NCBI GenBank assembly: GCA_030998015.1
Contig: JARWMV010000240.1
Coordinates: forward strand, 1-64,000
Origin: Ceratorhiza oryzae-sativae
Taxonomy: Eukaryota; Basidiomycota; Agaricomycetes; Cantharellales; Ceratobasidiaceae
Direction: 5' to 3'
DNA length: 64,000 bases
Part shown: one piece after another, positions 52,702 to 64,000 of the stretch
Layout: each line of letters begins with the position of its first letter
How positions within the stretch are numbered: position 1 is the stretch's first letter
The notes under the pieces: generated by a model
Told to the model about the DNA's origin: nothing
The model's input: only the letters and a program-made list of their open reading frames with translations
Databases searched by the model: none
Program-made: the position numbers and the translations under genes

Positions 52702-54550
52702 ATCCTCGTATAGTTCTACGATCGTTATTATTATTCATCATTTTTATCTTCATATCGATGTACCCTAGATTACTCAAAGCATTTTCCCTCCCCTCGAGGA
52801 GGGCCCCATGACTCCAACGTTTGGTGTGACAAACATGCATTTATGCATTTAAATTCTATTCCTTCCCCACAATGACCAACCGGGGATAATCTGACCAGCC
52901 AAGCATTGTCACGTTAAAACTCTATGCGGCGACAAGTGTCCATCCCAGGTGGTAAAGACCACGTTAAGTACCCACCAATGATCATAGCCACGGCTAGCCT
53001 TGGTCAGCATTGATAAATTTTGAATGGAGACAAGCAGTCCAAAGGATCCAGGCAACGCAAAAGACACGTCAGGGACAAAACGAGGTTGGCAACGCACAAA
53101 TGAGAACGGACACACAGGGTAACATGTACATGGAGGGGTTAGGTGAGGAGCGGGGGGTGCATATGTCTTCCAAGGAATCCTCGACTGTACAGAGCGCTTT
53201 CATTACCTTGCTTTTTTCTTTTTCTTTTTCACTCGCACAATAGTAGAGGATCCACTGAGTAACCAGAAACCCGTTTTCGCGTTGAGTAAATGCACCCTCA
53301 GAACGCCTTTGTGATTTGAAACATGGAGCGGTCCCAGCATATGTCGGCTGGCGCATGAAACTTTGGCTGTTTAACACTATCCCCGGTTATAGCCCTTTGT
53401 GTTCTGTATATTTTACTGCTCGCCAATTCAGAGCAGTCACTGTGATTGAATGGACCAGACAAACGGAGGTGACGACATGCGTTTGAAAATGGTCACGGGA
53501 CCGACTGGCGGCTCTCATGGATCATATCTCGCCGGCTATGACCGTTCCGTGATGTTTGCAAGGCGGCAATTCTATGCCCATATTCACTTCTCTGGATCGA
53601 CAGATATTCTGCTAATAGTCCATTCATCTCACACAAAACCCGCTGGATCATGCTAATAGATATGGACCATACCCGAGAGCTTCAATCATAACTCGGGTGA
53701 GAGACTCTCCCCCGCTTTAGTTACTTGCAAATCCATACCCTGCTGCAGTCATTTGACGTTCTAGATTACAACGGATCATCGCATGGTCGGTGGTCCCCTG
53801 TACTCGGCTTACCTGTCTCTATCCATGACTTGACGCGATCACCACGGCCAACATCGTAAGCTTGTTTGCAGTCGTATTTCTAATTTTAGCTTGCTCATTT
53901 CTCCATTTGTATTATAGAACAACGATCTCACCCGACGCCACATCCATGGACATCAAGTTCTACCATGGCGATTCAATTCCTCGTCTTCCTGCTTCCGCTC
54001 TTGCCATGCATTCGCAGAGTATCGGACCAGGTGGCCGCACATGCTCTCCAATTATCCCCTTGGGTCCTCCCTGACGACATTCGATAGTACAGAGAGGTGA
54101 GTACTGCAATTTTTGGTCTGGACGTCATCTGCTGAGAACCGAGGTCTCGTTGCCAGCCACTCATTCTCATCCAGCAGATGCCCACCACTTCGTTTTGTGG
54201 CATTGGTCGATTGTTCGATTGGTTTGCTGGATCCCATAAGATAGTACGTTCCTCGCTACACCATAGATATCGATGGATGACCACACATTATCCTAGTTGC
54301 GGTCGTTGAATGGCTTGATACTCTAAAAGAACCCTCAGGGGGTGGATACTACACGGGACTTGATACCAATTGCCATGAGTACGTTCCGTTATCATACATG
54401 ATAAGCCATCATTTACTACAACCGGACTGCTAAACCATGTTCACTCCTCTTTTCATTCTTTCCATTGTGTCCAATTTTCCAACTGTGGCCCGCGTGCCTT
54501 CCGGGTTTTGAAATCCTGTGCCTTTCCATCTACCCTTTGCGCATTGACTC
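52702..54550. other. Inter-unit spacer between tandem genes 1 and 2
   Basis: About 1.85 kb. It contains the GC-rich inverted repeat near 52790 and a decayed copy of the FVDVNR-type segment near 54060-54170. No intact gene could be supported. Confidence 0.45.
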
Positions 54551-54835
54551 ATGATTGTAAATCCCACATTCGTCCAATCCATTCCTATTATTCTCGCACT
54601 CCGATCGTGTCTCCACGTCTCCCAAGAGTTGTCCGCGCCTCTGGGTCGTCCGAGGCATGTGATTTCCATTAAGCTTTTGCGGGGTAAATCAGCGCTTCGA
54701 CCAGCAGGTCGATCATCAATAGCGTTTTTGACTCAAGGTGAGCCCTTCGTTTGGTTCGATGTGGGAGTGCTGCTGACGCTGCAACTACTCAAGACGGGGC
54801 CACAAAAGGATTCTGGTATAGACAATAAATGAACG
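54551..54835 (+). CDS. Short duplicated gene or exon, unit 2
   Basis: Encodes LGRPRHVISIKLLRGKSALR and GRSSIAFLTQ, shared with unit 3. A canonical intron (GTGAGCC...CTGACG...AAG) follows at about 54738-54795, after which about ten residues lead to a stop. Start codon and full extent are unclear; no family recognised. Confidence 0.4.
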
Positions 54836-55055
54836 CTGAAGGGCACCTATATGCTATCTGCGATTCCGTTGAACGCGACATGAAGACTAGGCTTCGGTCT
54901 GGACTGGGAGATTCGACTCCTATTCCCGTATCCCACTCGCCTGGTGCGGGCCTGCAACATCCCCGTCGGAGGAACCCATTATAAAATCCGAGGCTCGCGT
55001 TCATGGTTCGGCCTCCCTTCGATTTTACCCCCCCATATCCCATCGTTGGTTAAAC

Positions 55056-56625
55056 ATGCGTTTATTCACAATTATACTCACAGTGCACGATACCCTGAGC
55101 GCACTCCGGCTGCTGCTCGGGTTCGTCGCACCCACAAACATCACAACTACGAGCTGGCAGGCGATGTGAGTTTCTTTAAACAATGCATTCGTGCCGGGAG
55201 AAAGCTGACAGAGGTATTGCAGCACGAGAGTTTCATCTCTCGCGACTGTCGAACCCGTTAGGGTATCGACATCCCTCCGCTCCCTGATCCCCCCGTTCGC
55301 CCCCACTCTTCCCTCACCCTCGACTCCCAAGCTCATGATTACCCGACTGTCGAGGAGCGCCCAACAGGCTGGAAAGTGGGCTGGAGATAAACGGGATAGT
55401 CTGGCGCATGACTTGTGCCAGACGAGACCGCGTGAGTGCCCTCAAGTTGTTCTTCATGCGTTTTAGCTAATGACACACTTTGTCCAGCCTTGATCCATTC
55501 CCCAAGGGCAGTAAAATTATACCACCGCCTATTCTTGCTCCGGCTTCGGCTTTGCGCCGAGGCCTCCTTGATCGACTCACTACCCCGTCCGGCTTGGCAG
55601 CTTCCCTTGCGGCGACCCCCTCCAGCTGTTCCGATGCTCCCCCCTCCTGGCACCCCAATCCTCCGGCTTCCCACCAAGACAGAGCGCACGAACGTCGACG
55701 GCCCCATGGCTCCTCGACCTGCTCATTCCATTCCCCTCCGACCTCCATTCCCATACGAAGAGCCCCAATCTTCGCGCTTCGCCTTGATTTATTTCAGGGC
55801 GAGAGACCTATACCTGACGACGCGCCTGCGTGCTCGGATCCCCTTGCACGCATGGCTACTCAGGTGTAGGAACGGGATAACCACGCTGCAGTTGTCAGCG
55901 TGGTTGGTATTCGTGGTCTTGTCGGTTGGGATGATCGATGCCCTCGTTGCTATCGAGCGAGAGGAGACAGCCTACCTGAGGCACCCGAGGCTCCGGATTG
56001 AGCATATGCCGCCACCCTTCCCCAAGTGGAGCTGGACCGACTGGCTGCCCCCATCCCCATCCCCATCCGCGCCCCCGTCCCTACTCCCGCCACTGCCCTC
56101 GTCGTCCTGCCCCATCCCAGACCCGACCACGCAGCAACAACCTGTTCGGTATGTCAAACTGTCATACCTCCTGCAGGTTAGAGTCTACCGAAACCGCTAC
56201 TCCCCAGCGTTCTACAAGGACGAGGGTGAGTTCGAGATGAAGAGCGTCCCAATCGATCGACGGGAGCACGCAGAGTTCTGCGCGTTGGCCTATCTCCAAT
56301 GGGTCGTCCGCCAGTTCAAGCTCGCATTTCGGGAAGAGGGGGACGTTATTTTTAGGCTGCAGGTGCTTCGCAGGGTGTCGGTATGGGACCAAGTCGGTCA
56401 TTCTCTCGACACCAGGAGGACAAACCGGGACTATCAAAGTGAGTTTCTCTCTTACTTTCAATTGGGTGACTCTGCTAATGCTCATTAGACGACATCTTCC
56501 CGAGCTTGGAGAACTATGCGGAGACGCTCGCCGACGCCCAGCCCACTGCCGAGCGGAATGAGCAGTTGTATCTGTTCATTATTAGTTTGTTTTTAAGGGA
56601 GGCTTTAGCGGTTAGTGCCGGGTAG
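55056..56625 (+). CDS. Tandem membrane-protein gene 2, four exons
   Basis: Exons 55056-55165, 55223-55431, 55488-56438 and 56489-56625 (468 aa). Exons 1, 2 and 4 are exactly the same length as in genes 1 and 3 (110, 209 and 137 nt); exon 3 differs only in the Pro-rich linker. Membrane helix LSAWLVFVVLSVGMIDALV, EREETAYLRHPRLR, then SYLLQVRVYRNRYSPAFYKD and REEGDVIFRLQVLRR. Intact, so probably functional. Some substitutions lie in otherwise constant blocks, such as EFCALAYLQWVVRQFKL. Confidence 0.78.
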
Positions 56626-56654
56626 TTTGACGCCGAGTCGACCGGCAACGCACC

Positions 56655-56672
56655 TGATCTGCTGGCAGATCA
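56655..56672 (+). repeat. Conserved 3' hairpin of tandem gene 2
   Basis: TGATCTGCTGGCAGATCA, 8-bp arms, 29 nt after the stop. CCCTCCCCTCAGGGGAGGG follows near 56757 as a near-perfect inverted repeat. Confidence 0.55.
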
Positions 56673-58137
56673 GCATTGTATGTTTCTGTACTTTTTGATC
56701 TTAAACATCATTCGCTTATTCATACCCATGTACCCAATATTGACCAATCCATTTTCCCTCCCCTCAGGGGAGGGCCCCCTGACCGCAAATTTGTTATGAA
56801 AAATATGCATATATGCATACACCTCCTCCCTTGCGAAACCCAACCGAGGGTGCTCCAACCAGCTCAGCATGATCATGTCAAAGCGCCATACAGAAACATG
56901 TACAAGTCCCCAATGGTAGGAAGTCGGTTGGCTAGCGATGAGCAATCACAACTATCACAGCCTCGGTTGGATTTGGTGAAGCGTAGGAGCAAGGCAGGCC
57001 TCGGAGCCCAAACAATTCAACAGAGATACAGGACCCGCTCTTTTTCTATTTTTTTTTCTGGATACATATTGAGACTCATCCGAGTACGGTGTCAAACCAG
57101 ACAATAATCCGGCAAGGAAAAATACTCGAGGGTAGAGGGAAGGAAGGGCTGGTCTTCAGACGCCAGAAAGCGAAATGGGGGCAGACAAAGCGAAACGGCA
57201 AACGAAGGGGTGCAAGTGGCTATCATGCGAATCTCCAGGGACATCTTGGGAGACTTGCGTTCGGAGACGTTGGACTGCTGTTTATGGTAGAGTTGTGGCC
57301 GGGGTGCAGGTATCATGGAAAAGTCATTCGCGTCCATGGTCTCACCCGGTCATCTCCTCCGATAACGCACATAGTAGACCTCGTTTCATTACCACGGAGT
57401 TGATGAACCCGTTTGTGGCTCAACCAGTCGCGTCTGCGTCTGTGCCACTGGCTCACTCAATAATACGAGACAGAAGAACAGATTAATGGTAAGCACTTTT
57501 GCGGCCGCACTCCCGGTGTGAGCCTGCTCAGTTCGTCGCCTCATCCTAGCGTCATCATATCGTTCGGCTACACTCGTCCATCCACATTGATGTTTACTAT
57601 GGCGGTGCAACTGCTCATCCCCTCTCGCATTTGCTATCTTTGCACCACCGCAGAGTTACCAGCCTAGGAGCCGGACAGCCCTCGCCACCACCCAGCTGGG
57701 ACCTTCGTTCAAGTCAATCGGTGGTCTGAAGAGGTTCGTGTCAATGCATTTGGTGTGGGGTCGTTGATTAAAAGTCAATTTTTTGTAGCCAGCCTGTGTC
57801 AAAGTCTCAGCTCAGCCGCCACGCGTCCTTCGTTGGTGAGTGGCATACATATTTCGATGTCACTTTTTCCATCCTTCATCCAAGTCACTCGTTGTTTTCC
57901 GGCAGACACCCATTGCTGCATTCTGCAGAGGTGGTCGGTCGTCCAACAGGGCGCCATTCATGTCGTATACAAGCTAGGATTGTTTACTACAGGTAGGTTC
58001 CACTCAAACTCTTCGATGAGACTAACTGCCGCGACACTTGGAGAGCGATTTTTTTATGCTCTCAAACCAGGCTGGTATATCTGGTTCACTCTGCTCTCTC
58101 ACCCACTCACCCTCCGTTTCCCATCCCGCTGGCGTGG
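56673..58137. other. Inter-unit spacer between tandem genes 2 and 3
   Basis: About 1.5 kb. It contains the GC-rich inverted repeat and, near 57690-57775, a segment encoding FVQVNRWSEEVRVNAFG, the counterpart of the unit 1 segment at 50045-50110. No complete gene model is supported. Confidence 0.45.
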
Positions 58138-58484
58138 TTGACGCGGCTTGTGTGTTTAGTAGAGTCGTATTTCCTTCCGTCTCTAGTGGCCGTGTTCACC
58201 CCCCATTGTCACTTCCGCTGTAACTCACCTTTGCTCAATCTATTCCCATTATCCTCGCGCCTCGCCCTTGTCTCCCTAACCCCTGAGAGTCATTCCGAAC
58301 CTTTGGGTCGCCCGAGGCATGTGATTATGATTAAGCTCTTGCGGGGTAAGGAGGTACTTCTGCCGCCGGGTCGATCGTCGGCGGCGTTTTTGGCTGAAGG
58401 TGAGATCTTCATCGAGCGCAAAGAGCGAATGTTGCTGATGCTGCAATTATTATAGACGAGAGCGCAGCAGAGGAGAATAGGTGA
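58138..58484 (+). CDS. Short duplicated gene or exon, unit 3
   Basis: Encodes PLGRPRHVIMIKLLRGKEVL and GRSSAAFLAE. A 56-nt GT-AG intron (from about 58400, ending TTATTATAG at 58455) joins DESAAEENR and a stop. Shared with units 1 and 2, broken in unit 1. Unrecognised. Confidence 0.42.
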
Positions 58485-58708
58485 ACGCCGCAGGCATTTG
58501 ACTTGCCGTGCGCGATACCGTTGGACGGGCCGTGAGGGGCTGGGTGTCGGTCTAGACTGGGAGGTGCGACTCCTATTCCCGTGTCCCGCTCGACTGGTGC
58601 GGGCCTGCGACATCCCCGTTGGAGGAGCCTGTGATAAAACCCGAGTCTTGGATTCATGGTTCGGCCTCCCTTCGATTTTACCCCCCCATATCCCATCGTT
58701 GGTTAAAC

Positions 58709-60288
58709 ATGCGTTTTTTCACAGTTATACACACAGTGCACGATACCCTGAGCGCACTCCAGCTGCTGCTCGGGTTCGTCGCACCCACAAACATCACAGT
58801 TCCGAGCCTGCAGGCGATGTGAGTTTCCTTGATCAATGCGTTCGCGCTGGAGAAAGCTGACAGAGGTATTGCAGCACGAGAGTTTCATCTCTCGCGACTG
58901 TCGATCCCGTCAAGGTTTCGACATCCCTCGGCTCCATGATTCCCTCTTTCTCTCCCACTCTTCCCTCGCCCTCGACGCCCAAGCTCGTTATCGCACAACT
59001 GTCGAGGAGTGCCAACCAGGCTGGAAAGTGGGCTTTGAGCAAACGAGATGGTCTGGCACGCGATTTGTGCCAGACGAGGCCGCGTACGTATCCTATCGAG
59101 TCAATAGTCGTTTGTGATAGCTCACGATACATTTCATGCAGCCTTGGTTCAGTCGCCAAGGGCGGTAGAAATATACCACCGCTTGTTCTTGCTCCGGCTT
59201 CGGCTTTGCGCCGAAGCCTCCCTCATCTACTCGGTGCCCCGTCCGGTCCGGCTGCTCCCCATTCGACGGCCCCCTCTCGCCGTCCCCATGCTCCCCCCTC
59301 TCGGAACCCCGGTGCTCCGTCTTCCCACCAAGACGGAGCGTACGAACCTCGACGGTCCCATGCCGCCTCAGCCCGCCCACACTCGCCCCCGCAGACCACA
59401 GCCCCTGTCCCCACGCGAAGAGCCCAAGCCTTCGCGCCTCGCCTGGATTTACTCCAAGGCGAGAGACCTGCGCTTGATAACGCGCCCGCGTGCCCGGATC
59501 CCCGTGCACGCGTGGCTACTCAGGTGCAGGAGAGGGATAGCCACGCTGCAGTTGTCAGCGTGGCTGGTATTCGCGGTATTGCTGGCTGGGATGATCGATG
59601 CCCTCGTCGCTATCGAGCGAGAGGAGACGGCATACCTGAGGAACCCGAGGCTCTGGATCGAGCAGCCACCGCCGACTGAGTTGATGCCGAACTGGATCGA
59701 CGACCCGCTCCCGGCCCCTGTCCCGACACCACCCCTGTCCCCTGTCCTGTCCCCATCCGCGCCCCAGCCGCCTGACCCCACGCCCGACCCGATCCCGCAG
59801 CAGACAGTCCGCTATATCAAGCTGTCGTATCTGCTGCAAATCCGGGTCTATCGAAACCGCTACTCGCCCGCATTCTTCAAGGACGAGGGCGAATTCGAGA
59901 TGCCGAGCGTGCCGATCGGCCAACGAGCGCACGCAGAGACGAGCGCTTGGGCTTACCTCCAGCGGGTAGTCCGAACGTTCAAGTTGGCCTTTCGGGAAGA
60001 AGGGGACGTGATTTTCAGGTTACGTCTCCTTCGTAGGACAATGACATGGGACCAGATCGGGGATCCCGTCGACGCCAGGCGGAGGAATCTCGAGTATGGC
60101 AGTAAGTCTTCCTCTTACTTTCCATCTGGCAATCTCAATAACGTTCTATAGACGATATGTTCCTGAGCTTGGAGGATTACGGCAAGGTGCTGGTCAACCG
60201 CGAACCCGTGTCCGAGCAGAACGAGCGGTTTGTACTTTTCTGCATCTGTTTGTTCTTGCGGGAGGCTGTACTTGGCGGCGCCGGATAG
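58709..60288 (+). CDS. Tandem membrane-protein gene 3, four exons
   Basis: Exons 58709-58818, 58875-59083, 59142-60101 and 60152-60288 (471 aa). Same architecture as genes 1 and 2: N-terminal hydrophobic exon (LQLLLGFVAP), LRLRLCAEASLIYSVP, membrane helix LSAWLVFAVLLAGMIDALV, Pro-rich linker (PTPPLSPVLSPSAPQPPDP), then SYLLQIRVYRNRYSPAFFKD and a hydrophobic C-terminus. It is closest to gene 1 in the C-terminal domain (FKLAFREEGDVIFRLRLLRR). Function unknown. Confidence 0.78.
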
Positions 60289-60308
60289 TTTGGCTCCTGG
60301 CAAGCGCA

Positions 60309-60326
60309 TGATCTGCTGGCAGATCA
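60309..60326 (+). repeat. Conserved 3' hairpin of tandem gene 3
   Basis: TGATCTGCTGGCAGATCA, 20 nt after the stop. A GC-rich inverted repeat (CCCTCCCCTGGTGGGAGGG) follows near 60412. Confidence 0.55.
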
Positions 60327-60899
60327 ACCTGGTATAGCTCTCCTTTTTTTTTCTCGATCATTATTTTTTTTTTCTTCACCCCTATGTACACTCGAATAGA
60401 CAATTCATTTTCCCCTCCCCTGGTGGGAGGGCCCCTGACCATTACTTTGGAGTGCCAAGTAAGCATATATACATATCTTCTTACTCGAATCAAAAATTGG
60501 AATAATGAATAAGTCAAAAAGCGCTTGAGGGACTTCTTGCAGCTCGATGTCGGTACACGCGCGGACATATACGATGGTCGAGACTGCGTGTGAGAAGTGT
60601 GCACGTGCCTTTTTTCTTGCATGGATATTTAGAGATTGGACGAACACATTGGTGCACGTGACCTGGTTCCGAATCGCATGCATCTCAACTATCTTAGACA
60701 CGCTCGGCCGTAGAGCACCCCACGATCTCCCCGGTACCCCACGTGCGCAATCTTTTTGAACCATTGCTTCATTCTTTTAATTCAAAATCGGACAATACAA
60801 CTTTCATTGCATTGCGTATGTATTCGGCATTAATAAATAGAAATAATAACACATAATCAAATACACTCTATCCTGTACAGCGTAATAACCACCATCGTT
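60327..60899. other. Convergent intergenic region
   Basis: About 570 bp between the 3' ends of tandem gene 3 and the transcription-factor gene. AT-rich at its right side. No gene. Confidence 0.5.
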
Positions 60900-63034
60900 C
60901 TACTCACCAAGGTCAATGACCGCTCTCCTCGAATCAACATAATCCTCCCACGTAACCGCCGCGCCGTTCGCCCCAACGCCCCGCCACAAGTGGTCCAATA
61001 TAGGTGCAAACTTCATACTCTGGGTCAACCACATCTTTTCACTCGGGGGCTGAGAAAGCGACGAGCGAAACGCGCTCCGATCGGCTTCCGTTCGGGAGCA
61101 TATAGCTGCCTATTTATAGCTTTAGATTGATTGTTTATCATACGAGGGATGATATGGGGCTGACCAGCAAGATCGGACCCATCAAATACGCCCCGCCCGA
61201 AAACTGTGATTTGACAAGCGAGTGCAAACGGCTAATCTGTCGGACAGAGGATTGGACTCGTGGATCATGGCTCGTGACCCGGCACATTCCCTAAGGCCAA
61301 GCCGATTCTCAACCAGCTGATAAAAATGGCGCATTTCGAGAGACGCACCATGTACAGGTATATCAACAGCAAATGTCTCCATCCCTCTTGCACCGCGACT
61401 CGAACGATATGTTTCCCCGAGTCGGACTCTGGATCAAACGAGCAGCTTGGGCGCCACGCCCAAGCATCGGTTTCAATCTCTCTCCATGGCGTCTCCTCCA
61501 TCGGACAACCACCCGGATGCCGCGCTCTCCACTGGTTGATCCTTACAAGGGAAAACATAACCCTGTTCGGACACCCATGAACCCACTCGATTGGATGCGT
61601 GCCTTGCGGTTCGATGATCGGGTGGGATAGGTCGTAGTCGACGATTAGAGGAATACCAAACGTAAGGCTCGAGATGTTATCCATGAAAATATAACGTCCA
61701 ACCTCGTGTCGAGGAGGCAAGAGCGCATGAGCGAGGGATATGCCGGTTGACATTGGGTCCCGTGACCAGAGGGATGGATCTGCATACGCAACCTGCATAA
61801 ACACAGGGAGCACAGATCGAAGGAGGGCATGCCCAGCTTTAATGTCCGAGGTCATGTACCTAAGGAACGCGACCTAGGAGAGGGTGAGTGATCAATCAGT
61901 CGATCAATTTGAAGGGCCTGATGACCTACCTGTAGAGCCCCACCAAGACGGCCAATCAAATCGTCGAGCCTTGTGTCATCCTTGGAGGTAATACAAAGTT
62001 GATCAAGTCGATTGAGCCATGGAAGAAACCGAGAAATGTCGTGATTGTCGCTTTGTCGTATCGAGAATAACATCTGTGCGCCAAGGAAACTCGACCAGTG
62101 AACAAACTTTGAGGCAATGATTCGAGTCGCAAAGTGACCCCGGACGGCTTCCATATGGATCTCCATGGGCTTGAAGAACATGATGTTGAACAGTTGTTCA
62201 TCTGAGATCAGAATCAGCACACGACAAGGATAATTGTGTGGCTGTACCTAAACTCACACTCGGACAGGATAAAGCTCACAGTTTGACCAGATATGAAGGG
62301 CTTCGGGACAAACCGCGGTGGAAGCGAGTAGCCCATCAGGGTGGGAAACATTCCCGAGTCAACCAGTTGACCCGCCCCAGCCGAAGCTTCCGAGTTGTAA
62401 CCACTGGCTGAAGACTCATGTTCATCGTCAGAGTTTCCGACACCAGTTGTAGCCGTTGGTGAGAGTCGTGTGATTGAAGTGGCTTGATAGCAGTGCGGTA
62501 CGGCGGCGAGATCAGAGGCTGGACCATTCAGAGTCGCTTCCGCCATTGGGTTAAACTGATACAAGTCGAGGCCGAAGGATAGGAGTGAATTGGATCCCGT
62601 AGACACTATAGTCGACATGACCTAATGATACGGTCAGTTTACTGGTGAGTAAGATAATAATCGCGTACGTGTTGGTCGCTGTCGGTCCAAACGACATGTG
62701 GAACTGAGCCTAAAGTTTCGTCAAATTTTATCCTCGACCACTCCAGGATCAACCTTACCTAGTCCTGACAGTCCATTCAGTTCATTTCCGAGGCCAGACG
62801 CTTTGTTTCTAAATATACCCAAGGAGTCGCCGCGGGGGGCAGCTGGATTCTTGCGTCCATAGCCCAGACATTTGTGGCCCGACTCGCTACATTGCACGCA
62901 TGTTGGGCGCGCCCTGTCACACTTTCTTTTTCTGGGAAAAATTAGGCATCTCTACACGATATCCGGTGTGATTTTGCTCACCTCCGCTGGCAAGTGATAC
63001 AGCTCGTGGGGCGAGGGCCTGGAAGATCCTTCAT
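60900..63034 (-). CDS. Zn(II)2Cys6 transcription factor with fungal trans-2-type domain, at least seven exons
   Basis: Exon 1 (63034-62982) and exon 2 (62931-62759) encode a complete binuclear cluster once the intron is removed: C-x2-C-x6-C-x6-C-x2-C-x6-C, with CITCQ before the intron and KCDRARPTCVQCSESGHKC after it. Further exons: 62709-62669 (PHVVWTDSDQH), 62621-62258, 62201-61930 (FVHWSSFLGAQMLFSIRQSD) and 61872 to about 61345 (DNISSLTFGIPLIVDYDL, EWVHGCPNR, VQEGWRHLLLIYLYM). The C-terminus is recognised by ILDHLWRGVGANGAAVTWED, ending at a TAG at 60900-60902; exons between 61345 and 61110 are not resolved. A nuclear DNA-binding regulator; targets unknown. Confidence 0.85.
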
Positions 63035-63244
63035 GGAAATAACCTATCCTGCAACGGGTCGAGCGAATGAGCAACAGATGTGATGGCAAGATACGTGGCG
63101 GCGGTCGAGGTCAGAAATATGTAGTCCATCCATGTCGACCGCCGATCGTGGTCAAGGCCGTGATCCGGGATGCCGAGCGTATGCGTCACTCCCGGCGCTT
63201 AGACCCGGCGGGGTTTCAACCCCATCAGCAATACAAAACCATGC

Positions 63245-63993
63245 CTATTTTCGTGTTGTAGTTTGACTTCCGGCGGCGTCCCACTCCAGCAACGGCCATG
63301 CCGTCTCGGCAATGATGTGAAACAAGTCGGTAATCTCCCTCCATTCGATAGTACAGACCCAGCCACAGTCCAGCCAGCGGACGATAATAAACCATGTATG
63401 GCGCGATATCCTGCTTAAGAACCCGCCGGAGAACGCAGGATCAGGATTTTTCCAGTAGATGCAGACGCGCTGATCTCGGTAGGCTACATTACCCGTTATT
63501 AAGAATCTCCACTCAATCTCTGTGGTTACGGAAATTCCCGAGTTTTGAGAGTGGTGCAAAATCAAATTCAACTATCCCAAAAGGCCCCAAATTAAATGTG
63601 CACCATCTCTCTCGGTATTGGGGCTGCACAATAAAAGGCAGATCGAAGTATGCTCCAGAACAAGCTCCGGATTCTCACAGAAGAGAACCGGATTAAATCA
63701 GAGTGACGACCTTGAAAGGGGTTCATCGATGTGGTCCTAAACAAACAGTATATCCCAAGGGCGACGGGTAGTTTGTGTTTGGCTGACGGCTTTTCTTTAG
63801 AATCAGAACAGTTCATGGAGGATGGCAGGATAAGATCTTTTGTTGAAACTTGAACGTGCGACAGTCTCACAATATAATTACAGCTCGGAAAATCCGACAC
63901 ATGCGATTCGCAAAAGCGGATTACGAGGCGCGGACCGGACATACACACAGCTTCCACTGGAAGACTAACCCCATCATTTGACAACCTCTGCAC
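63245..63993 (-). CDS. Unrecognised minus-strand coding region near window end
   Basis: Two minus-strand frames, 63993-63592 (SLPVEAVCMSGPRLVIRFCE) and 63571-63245 (WRFLITGNVAYRDQRVCIYW, then WREITDLFHIIAETAWPLLE). They could be exons of one gene whose 5' end lies beyond 64000. No domain is recognised and exon borders were not established. Confidence 0.35.
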
Positions 63994-64000
63994 TTATTTC

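Overview
This looks like a filamentous basidiomycete chromosome. The best guess is a Rhizoctonia/Ceratobasidiaceae genome, inferred from short (about 50-60 nt) GT-AG introns, chromodomain Ty3/gypsy elements, a Zn(II)2Cys6 regulator with a fungal trans-2-type C-terminus, and a perforin-like/jacalin-lectin gene. No species-level marker is present. About 1-45.8 kb is a nested graveyard of LTR retrotransposons, poor in CpG and rich in TpG/CpA in most copies. About 45.8-64 kb is CpG-normal gene space.

Retrotransposon half. I named families from the sequence. The X family (Ty3/gypsy, 362-376 bp LTRs, an extra zinc-knuckle/coiled-coil ORF before gag) is present as X1 (start of window to 7222) and X2 (30521-39307). 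The R family (Ty3/gypsy with chromodomain, about 10.2-10.5 kb) is present as R1 (7702-18193, target duplication ctgat) and R2 (19956-30178, target duplication cccaa). Both R copies sit inside the pol gene of an older element, Y, whose pieces lie at 7394-7701, 18194-18491, 19800-19955 and 30179-30520. Solo LTRs of a 1.3 kb family (S1) and a 543 bp family (S2) interrupt these elements, most with perfect 5-bp target duplications. A Ty1/copia RNase H remnant ends the block.

The most unusual content is in the R elements. Between the chromodomain and the 3' LTR both copies carry the same three extra genes: a Rep protein of the CRESS-DNA virus type (rolling-circle HUH motifs I-III, a GRS-like motif, superfamily 3 helicase), a cysteine-rich basic-tailed protein encoded antisense to the retroelement with a conserved intron, and an unknown acidic-tailed protein. 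A hairpin-bearing spacer separates the divergent Rep and antisense genes. A 127-nt foldback with a perfect pol III B-box lies beside the polypurine tract. The R, X and Y elements also each carry a primer-binding site complementary to the predicted 5' end of their own transcript (Tf1-like self-priming) rather than an obvious tRNA site.

Gene half. A minus-strand perforin-like plus jacalin-like lectin gene (46608-48794) is followed by three tandem paralogues of an unrecognised membrane-protein family (51083-52664, 55056-56625, 58709-60288). These have identical exon architecture and conserved 3' hairpins. Then come a Zn(II)2Cys6 transcription-factor gene (60900-63034, minus) and an unrecognised minus-strand coding region cut near the window end.
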